A stretch of 64,000 bases of DNA. Origin: Clitopilus passeckerianus. Its lineage: Eukaryota > Basidiomycota > Agaricomycetes > Agaricales > Entolomataceae. Shown piece by piece: positions 57,175 to 64,000 of the stretch. A program made the position numbers and the translations under genes. Where the stretch lies: the NCBI GenBank assembly GCA_944990035.1, contig CALYLX010000136.1, positions 744,001 to 808,000 on the forward strand. The letters are read 5' to 3'. The notes under the pieces were generated by a model. That model was given only the letters and a program-made list of their open reading frames with translations. It was not told where the DNA came from and did not search any database. How positions within the stretch are numbered: position 1 is the stretch's first letter; each line of letters opens with the position of its first letter.

Positions 57175-57569
57175 TTGTATTTCTAACCTTGCCGGATTTA
57201 TTGGATTTTTCATGTATATTAGGTTGCATGTATTCTATAGGTTAATGTATACTTAATTGTCTCCTGCTTTCACCTTCTTCGGACCGTAATTGCGATGTCA
57301 GAAAACACATTCCGGTAGTGTGCGGCCGATACAGGTTGCATGATAGATGGACCCATTTGACAAGCCGGTCTAGAGTTCGAGAAGGCAACCATATCATTCT
57401 GCGAAGTACGCAGACCCAGATAATTAAATCAGGGACACAATAGACGAGGGAAAACTCAGAGCCCTGGAATCCTATTACGGTTTCCATCAACGACTGCAAG
57501 ACTCACAATTGCTATTAGAGTATATGCATCATTGTACAGGGAATGATTAACAGTCTGATATTGTCCCAA
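57175..57569. other. Convergent 3' ends
   Basis: A/T-rich UTR between the WOPR gene and the Vps3844-like gene. The minus frame 57242-57499 has no coding support. Confidence 0.55.
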
Positions 57570-58713
57570 TTAATCTCTCTTCGCAGGGACGGCGGTGGCA
57601 AGTAGAGTACTCGGTAACTCTACACTACCGACGGCAGAGAGCAGTGATACCGACCCAACAATTAGGAGAACGAGAACCACGGCTGTCCCTGTCAGGAGGA
57701 CAAAAGGGCTGTGAAGACAGCCTGAGTCAAACAATGAATGATTGGAGTGGCCGAGAGGAGCTTACCCGCTGACATCTTTCCTCTCACAACTGTCACCGAC
57801 CCAGTTCTCCGTCTTGAGTTTTGAGCCTTGGCCGGACTTTGTGGTCTGGCATGCACAGACATAGCAGGTCTTGCCGGCGCGCTTGGCTTCACGGCACTCG
57901 CCTCGCCCGGAACAGGCGTTGGTCGAATTCTGGCATGCATTGGCGGATGAGAAGCAAGTGCTCCCTGAAAGAACACTTGGCACGGGGGACTGATCCCGGG
58001 CAACCTCGCGCTTGTATTGCGTTTGGAAGTGGAGAGGAGTGTACGTGATAACTGCAATGTGGAAGCTGGGGTCCTTGAATGTATATTTGAGGAAAGACTC
58101 GACTTCCTCTACTGCCTCGGTATATTCACCACTGGAGGATCCATGTTGTTTGCGGATATCAGACAGGTACTTGAGGTCCAAGCTTGCAAAAGAAGGAGTG
58201 TTTGAGATGGCAAAGAAGTCGCTAATGGCGGTAAGAACATCCATTCTCTGGGGGGATACCTCCAGGGAGTAAACGGATGCATAGACCTGCTCAGCACGAT
58301 GGTTAAACGTGGACAATACAGGGTCAACAGCCCCGTCCGACAACGATGAAGGCGTATATAGGTGGCTTAAAGACGGGGGTAGGATGGCTGCGCAGGAGCG
58401 AAGCAAACTCAGCATACAAGGTGCCTCCAAGAAAGTAGCGACGCTCACCTTCGGCATCGTCCTCATCCAGAGCTATCAAAGCAGTATGCTTCCAGTCATG
58501 TCCAACGAAGTCTTCGTCGTCATTGAGGTGATATCCAACAGCATGGTTATCTGGTTCGAATACTTCAAGCCCAAGATGACGAGAGAGCGCGAAGCTTGCT
58601 TCCTGAGGTGAAGTTGGTGTATGAGATACTTCTGCATTAATGAGCACCTTGAATGCTGAGGCGCATCTTAATAGCACAAACGCTAAGATAGCAAATGAAG
58701 CCGTTCGGGCCAT
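57570..58713 (-). CDS. Vps3844-like secretory-pathway membrane protein
   Basis: Three exons. Signal peptide (FAILAFVLLRCASA), then a luminal region of about 270 residues with an intron at about 58449. The Cys-rich C-terminal domain reads TCFSSANACQNSTNACSGRG, EC..A..AGKTCYVCAC, then GSKLKTENWVGDSCERKDVS, and ends with one hydrophobic span (FVLLTGTAVVLVLLIVGSVS) and a short tail KRD after the last intron. This matches the Vps3844/DUF3844 family of fungal ER-Golgi type I proteins linked to vacuolar sorting. The EGF-like Cys pattern suggests disulfides in the lumen. Start ATG at 58713 sits directly before the signal peptide; stop at 57570-57572. Confidence 0.82.
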
Positions 58714-58972
58714 TAGTTGGTTGTGAACGACGATGACAAGACGCCGCTCGCAGTCGTAGAGCCATGTTTGTCTCCCAGACCATTGCCAAATAAGACATCA
58801 CTGCCATCGCCAATTCTGGCGTTCTTAGAAACAATCCTGCAAACTCACTGATTTGGAGGTGACATTCTTGCAGAACGTGATTGTAGCCCTTTATTAAATC
58901 CACTAAAGTTCGTGTGCATGTTCTATATACAATGTCATCTTCTATATTCTATTCCTGACTCCTCTTGAAATA

Positions 58973-60186
58973 TTAGCATCCATTCAGCAACCGGTTAGCC
59001 ATCTCGAAGCCAAGGAATGTTGCACCGTTGGCGAAGGGAGACCTGCGAGTATGTCAGCACAGTGCCAGGATTGAGGAAAAGATGACTCATACCGGATCAG
59101 CGTAGGGCCAAGCCCTCGAGTGAATGCAGCGATACCTTCACTGCGCCACACTTTCCGTACACAATCAAGGGTTGAGGCGTACTTCTGGCCCGTAGCTGGT
59201 GAGAACCCGTCGGTCTGCATCCGTGACTTGATCATGTCAATAGGGTATATCACAGCCCAAAGCTAGAACACTGTGTGAGGACCAAATAGCTTCCATAGTC
59301 TGAATGCCTTACTGCATAGCCAGCTGTTGCACCGTACAGAACCGCATTTAGGGGGCTAATTTGGTCACGACGAATGCCCTGCTTAGCCATTTGCCACTGC
59401 ACGATTTTCTCATATGTCATGAAGTAGACACCATAGCCAGTTGCTTCGCGAAGCAGAGTTACAGCTTGCCCCTTGTAGAGACCGGCAATTCCATATGATC
59501 CGTAAATCTTCTTTATTGCGTCCCAAGGTCCGGCATAAAGAGGCTTGGTATTTGATTGAGTCTGTAGCCCTGGAAGTCCAACAGCGTCAATGAACTGCAA
59601 AGAAGGAGAACGGGAATGCATTTACGTATGCGGATATGTTCCACGGGTCCGGAGACTGCTCCGTTCGCTAGTCCAGCGAATACACCAGCAGCAAAGAGCT
59701 GGTCAGCACCCAAGGTAGCACCTCCCCTGCCGCCTTTGCCCTGTTGGAGATTCTGACGGGCGAAGTAACGCTTTGTCCATTCTAGAGCGCCAAACTGAAT
59801 TGATACACAAACGCCGATACCGAGAAGCGGTGTTAGTGTTCCCTAGGGAACAAATGTAAGTGCTGAATGGTTCCATAATAACATGAAGCCACACACTTTG
59901 TAGAAGGCGAGGGGTCCTTCGTTCTTTAGGATACCACCAGCACAGTCCAGCATACCAGTGTAAGTGCCCTTGGACGCTGTTTGCATGCGCTGTGATATGG
60001 GTCGGCCAAAGGTGGCATTAAGACTATGGTCATGGCAAACGTACCACTTTGACAATGTCGAATGGTTGGCCAACCAATACCTAGGTCATGATTATTCCAA
60101 CCAGCTCCTAAAACCTCAGAAAAATTACATACCTGGGCAATGCCACCAGCAGTTCCTGCTGTTAGGTCCTTTGCTGTTTTCGACAT
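58973..60186 (-). CDS. Mitochondrial carrier (SLC25), Ymc1/Crc1-like
   Basis: About six exons give three carrier repeats with their signatures: GQPFDIVKV followed by RMQT; GPVEHIRIRLQTQ; and YPIDMIKSRMQTDG. Repeat-end blocks such as EGPLAFYKGTLTPLLGIG, YGIAGLYKGQAVTLLREATG and GIAAFTRGLGPTLIR are also present. The second repeat has E-H-I-R in place of the usual PxD/ExxK pattern, a substitution also found in the Ymc/carnitine group. It works in the inner mitochondrial membrane; the substrate (amino acid, carboxylate or carnitine) cannot be fixed from sequence. One exon is only about 37 nt (VLVGQPFDIVKV). It starts 179 bases from the divergent zinc-finger gene. Confidence 0.88.
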
Positions 60187-60365
60187 CGTTGAAAAACAGA
60201 GAACGAGGCTGTAGAGTGCTGAGCAGGTTCGGATTTCGATCGGGACATGGTTCAATGAAAATGCTATAAACCAAACTTGTACAAATGGTCGGCCGATAAG
60301 GGAAGTTTTAGGCGGACATCAAGCGTGAGAGCAAAATCTTGGCGCATCAGCTCATTTCCAATTCA

Positions 60366-62271
60366 ATGAGTACCAGTGACGACCTCTCAGAGGAGTATGA
60401 TTTGTTCGCCGACCAGCCAGCAATGGAGGGAATTCAGCACACGGGAGATAAAGATGAGGAAGAAGTAGAAGAGGAATCCAGTGAAGGCGAAGAGGAGGAA
60501 GAAGATTCCGACGATGATATTGATGCTGAAGCAGAGGCCATTGCTCGTCGTCTTGGGGAAGAACTTATGGCAGGGCTTGCCAGTGCTAGCGCTGAGCTCA
60601 CAGCCAACGACTTAACAGCGACTGGTCCAGCTCAAACTCAACGTTCAAGAAAAGAGGAGGGTATCATCCTCACCATGACAGCAATCCTCACTTTGATTAG
60701 CAATGATACCCTGGCCAGTTCTTCCCTCACTTCCGCAATTATACCAACACCTACAGGAGGAACTTCTGTTCTCGATTTTCTGAAGAGAACTGTCGCCTCT
60801 GGTTCTGTACCCCGCGGCATTGCAACCCCCTTGAGCCATGTCTTGGTGTCCCTTGCTCGGTCCGAAGAATTGTTTGGAAACTTACGCCACTCCAATGCTT
60901 CTTCAATCCAACTGGACAAGGGCAAGCGAAAACGAAACGAGGAAGACGATCATCGGCAGATGCAAGACTTTCGCGCTTCCAAGCGCCCCAACATCGCCGA
61001 GTTGGACCTTGAGGCTCAAGTGAATGACGCCGTCCGCACCATCTCCCATGCCCTTCGAAGCCCGCCTTCGAAGGCCTTGGATACAGAACTCGTATCTTCC
61101 ATACGCTTACAGCTGCACCAAGTCTTTTTGTTCGCGATGACCTCGTCGTCGGTGGGAGGTCCTGACATGCACATCCTTCAGGAGATTGGAGGACTCATCC
61201 AGGTTGTTGGCGTTCTTAGCGGCATTCAAATTGGCCAGACGGATACACAGCCGCAACCGTCTGTCAATGGGTCCTACCCTTGGCCAGTCAACCCTATGTC
61301 GTCTCAGCAGACCGACATAGGCACTGCCGTTTATCCCTGTCAGATCCCTGGATGCAGGAAGGTTTTCTCTCGGTTATACCAACTCCGTTCACACCAGCGT
61401 TTACACGCTGCACACCGCCCCTACCACTGCAAGGTCTGCCCCGCGTCATTCGCTCGAAACCATGACTTGAAGCGTCACGTCAAGCTACACGAGAATAAGG
61501 CGTGGAGATGTGGTGGCTGTTTGAAGGTCTTCTCGAGACGTGATGCCATAAAGCGACACAAAAATAGCAGTAGAACGCGCGGGGCCAAGGGGGGAACAGT
61601 GCATTGATGCCGAGATTGTCGAGGTCGAGCTAGATGAGGAAGGGGATGACCAGCTCCGAGAGGAAAGGCGGACAAAATTATGGACAGGAATGGCCAACAC
61701 AGCGCCTCAAGCAGCAACTGAAGCCCTCAGTGATGAGGTCGAGGAAGGGGAGCTACAGCCGGGCATCATCGGGCGCATACAATCAAGCATTTCTAGCTTG
61801 CATGCGTTATTGCAAGCTCATGTGAGCCAAACACTAGGTGCCCCCCAAGCTCAGGCTGCTCCCTCAGACCCGGCAACGGGTCAAGCTACTCTCGCGGATG
61901 TTATTGCTCGTGCTCAGCTCCAGGCAATGCCCACACAAAACGTCTCGGATCAACCAACGGATACAATATTAAATACGGCCCAAAATACTGGCGTTACGAT
62001 AACTCAGGTCCCCGACGTAGTGGCCGGGACAGAGGATAAGTTAGACCCCCAAGCGGTTATGGCCTCACTGTCGATGTATGGGTTGTCGGACGAGCAGGCC
62101 AAAATGCTCGAGGAGGCAATTGCTACTGCCGCTGCCGCTGCACAAGCGCAGGCGGAGGCGGAAGCAGCACTGGAGGAAAACGACGATGATGAATCATCTA
62201 GCGAGGGCAGCGACACAGACGACGATGACAACGCCGGCCAACCACACCCCATGGACTGGATACCGGCGTAG
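60366..62271 (+). CDS. C2H2 zinc-finger transcription factor, one apparent frameshift
   Basis: Intronless. The acidic N-terminus (EEEVEEESSEGEEEEEDSDD) is followed by a helical middle region of about 280 residues, then zinc fingers near the centre: CQIPGCRKVFSRLYQLRSHQ, CKVCPASFARNHDLKRH and CGGCLKVFSRRDAIKRHKNS, the last with an atypical final ligand. The frame appears to stop at 61607, but the next frame continues directly with IDAEIVEVELDEEGDDQ and a 200-residue Ala/Gln/Asp-rich tail to 62271. The switch falls at the G6 run 61589-61594, where five G restore continuity and add a Cys that could complete finger three. Likely a nuclear DNA-binding regulator; targets unknown. Confidence 0.85.
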
Positions 62272-63108
62272 ACAGAGCTCCGCATGCCACCGCCTGACAC
62301 GTCGATCTTCAAAAAGGTAAGGTCCTTGCATTCGAGATTCTTCGTTGCATCTTCTGAACCTTTGTCCTAGTCAATTTACTTCATTCTACAAATCTACCGT
62401 AAGGACAAGTCGCGGACATCGATTACATATGCGCATTAGAGCCAGGACGCTGCTCACCTCAAGAATCTACATCTTCGCGGGCGGAACTGTTCGTATCGGG
62501 TGGTCGTACCGCACTTTGACGTACGAGTCTATTCGTCGCCATGTTTCCTGACTTTGCGCGGACTCTTTCTGCCAGGCAGCAGCTATCAGCTGTGCGGGGG
62601 AAAAGTTCCCTTTTATCGGGGTGACCGGCCGAGATCCTGGGCGTCGTTGAGGCGCGGGCGGGTCGGCACCCATGACGACCTGTATGCGCTTGAGTGGTCG
62701 GGCAGGGTTCTGGACGAGGACTGGTGCTTACCGAAGGGGTGACAAGGGTTCTCGAGGATGATGAAAGAGATTGTACCGACATTTATATGGCATTGATGGA
62801 GAAAGGGGCGAGGAATGTTTGCATTCTTCTGGCGTCTCAAGCGGATAGACAGGACGTTCTAAAGCTCACGTCCAGGCAGCTAGAGCCTCGATAATACAAA
62901 GGGATTACTGTTTTGGGAAGGTTGAAAGGGGCAAGCTTCCATTCTCGGACATGTGGTTTCCGAACATGATGCTTGCCTGCACGCCGAAGCATGGAGAACA
63001 TATTTCATTGTCAACGTTTTCTCCTCATTTCTGGCAGTTTTACTCGTCATTGCAGTTTATTATCATTAGATACGGGTCAGATGATTACCAAAATACAAGG
63101 CAGATAAA
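62272..63108. other. Unresolved stretch between the zinc-finger gene and the GT17 gene
   Basis: About 840 bases. The best candidate is the small minus-strand frame 62467-62673. Plus-strand frames at 62500-62742 and 62694-62894 overlap it and have no motif. The right third is A/T-rich 3' UTR-like sequence. Confidence 0.4.
62467..62673 (-). CDS. Possible small hypothetical protein or exon
   Basis: A 68-codon frame starting at an ATG (MGADPPAPQRRPGSRPVTPI) with a Pro/Arg-rich start and a helical, charged half (LIAAAWQKESAQSQETWRRI). The amino-acid make-up is protein-like, but there is no known domain, and opposite-strand frames overlap. It may be one exon of a small gene. I am not sure it is expressed. 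Confidence 0.3.
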   Translation of the reverse strand: MGADPPAPQRRPGSRPVTPIKGNFSPAQLIAAAWQKESAQSQETWRRIDSYVKVRYDHPIRTVPPAKM

Positions 63109-64000
63109 TTATGATTTAGGATGCGCGCCAGGTGCCTGAGATTCTCGTATACAGCCACCTGGAAGGAGAAACCGGAAATCCTTAGCGTTGTTGATCAGAT
63201 ACCGCGGTAGTCCAACGGCTGATTTTGAACTATAAGGAAGACTGAGCGACTGGTCAACAACTCGGTTGAGGGGGGCTTACGGTTCAAGGTTCATCTGGGA
63301 GAGAAGATCTCGATACTGCAACGGGGAACGCAGAGTTCGTATCAGAGAACATGTGTATCAAAGCATAAAACATACGCTGTACGCCTCTGGCAGCATGCCA
63401 AAGATCTCCTTGCCATGACAGATGGTGTCTTGGATTCTCCGCGGGTCCAGAAGCCTCATGTTTCCACCGATGCGGTCAGAATGCGAGAACCCAGTCATCT
63501 TGACGATGTATTCCTCGATGGTTCTGAAGCAATAACTGCAGTGCCATCCGGCGTCCGCGAGAACGCGCTCAGTGCTCTTGGAGTGCCGGTAGTAAACATT
63601 GTTGCGCCACATGTGGACGGACGATCGCCAGCTTGACATATCCAGGTACCATTCGAAGCTGTAATTGTGGGGTTCATTCTCGGACATTGTTGAAAACAAG
63701 TATTTCCTTACCTGTACCAGAAGTTGCGAAGCTGCAGATGGATTGAGGGCCCGAAATCACAGGCTTTGAGGAGCGCAATTGTATGCTTCGCCGGTATCTC
63801 ATCCACGTCGGACATGATTATCATTGACTCGACGTTCGCAGGAAGGGACTTGACGTGACCACGAAGTAGTGAAGTCATCGCGTCACGAGTCGCTGCTTCA
63901 ACGTCCCATGGAGAGCCATTCGGCGGCAGAGGATAGCCTGGTAAGCTGAAAATAATGGAGAGGTTAAACCGCAGCAATGTCAGGATTATTCCTTGACGTA
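63109..64000 (-). CDS. GT17-type N-acetylglucosaminyltransferase (MGAT3-like), 5' truncated by the window
   Basis: The 3' part of a gene running off the right edge. It has [30 protein letters not shown] (a DxD metal/nucleotide-sugar motif), [88 protein letters not shown], then after two introns [18 protein letters not shown] and FRFLLPGGC, with the stop at 63109. This is the family of beta-1,4-mannosyl-glycoprotein 4-beta-N-acetylglucosaminyltransferases, Golgi membrane enzymes. Basidiomycetes often carry several copies; their acceptor is not established. The N-terminal membrane anchor lies outside the window. Confidence 0.88.

Noticed and set aside
61475..61717. Minus-strand Ser/Leu-rich frames opposite the zinc fingers
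   Set aside because: Antisense to clear C2H2 fingers.

Overview
This window is nuclear DNA from a filamentous basidiomycete, most likely an Agaricomycete. Genes are packed on both strands, often 50-200 bp apart, and most carry several GT-AG introns of about 45-70 bp. The content is typical of mushroom-forming fungi: TBC, Josephin, DASH and WOPR proteins, UvdE, an AstC/AncC-like HAD-type terpene cyclase, and serine-rich orphan proteins. No virus, CRISPR array, tRNA or rRNA was seen. All calls come from reading the sequence and recalling protein families; nothing was searched.

Layout. 0-2 kb: HAD-type drimane sesquiterpene cyclase (-). 2.7-15 kb: complex I B12-like subunit (-), DNA topoisomerase I (+), CDP-diacylglycerol synthase (+), transglutaminase-like protein (-), ribosomal protein uS12/RPS23 (-), a decayed homoserine-acetyltransferase-like pseudogene (+), mitochondrial Tyr-tRNA synthetase (+). 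15-24 kb: TM9SF/EMP70 (-), queuine tRNA-ribosyltransferase (+), DBP10 helicase (-), DASH subunit Duo1 (+). 24-28 kb: a tandem pair of paralogues with an RNase H1 N-terminal (viroplasmin-like) domain (-), each followed by the same inverted repeat, then ATG27 (+). 30-34 kb: a Josephin deubiquitinase (+) facing a membrane RING-H2 ubiquitin ligase (-). 34-45 kb: TBC RabGAP (+), a large serine-rich orphan (+), UV-damage endonuclease (-), Hob3/Rvs161 BAR protein (+). 45-53 kb: a second large orphan (-) almost touching MDM31 (-), and a cyclopropane-fatty-acid-synthase-like methyltransferase (+) diverging from MDM31 over 47 bp. 53-64 kb: CPYS glutaredoxin (+), an unassigned coding-like block, Gti1/Pac2 WOPR regulator (+), Vps3844-like protein (-), mitochondrial carrier (-), C2H2 zinc-finger protein (+), and the 3' part of a GT17 glycosyltransferase (-) running off the right edge.

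Most genes are unrelated housekeeping functions. Pairs that may be functionally linked are Josephin with RING ligase (ubiquitin), and MDM31 with the lipid-type methyltransferase (mitochondria/lipids).

Two features cut across the window. First, at least nine otherwise conserved genes change frame by one base with no intron available, mostly at short homopolymers; this looks like residual assembly indels rather than nine pseudogenes. Second, two enzymes keep their catalytic residue on a micro-exon: TOP1 (24 nt) and glutaredoxin (11 nt). The best candidates for new biology are the tandem viroplasmin-domain paralogues with their shared hairpin, and the HAD-type terpene cyclase.
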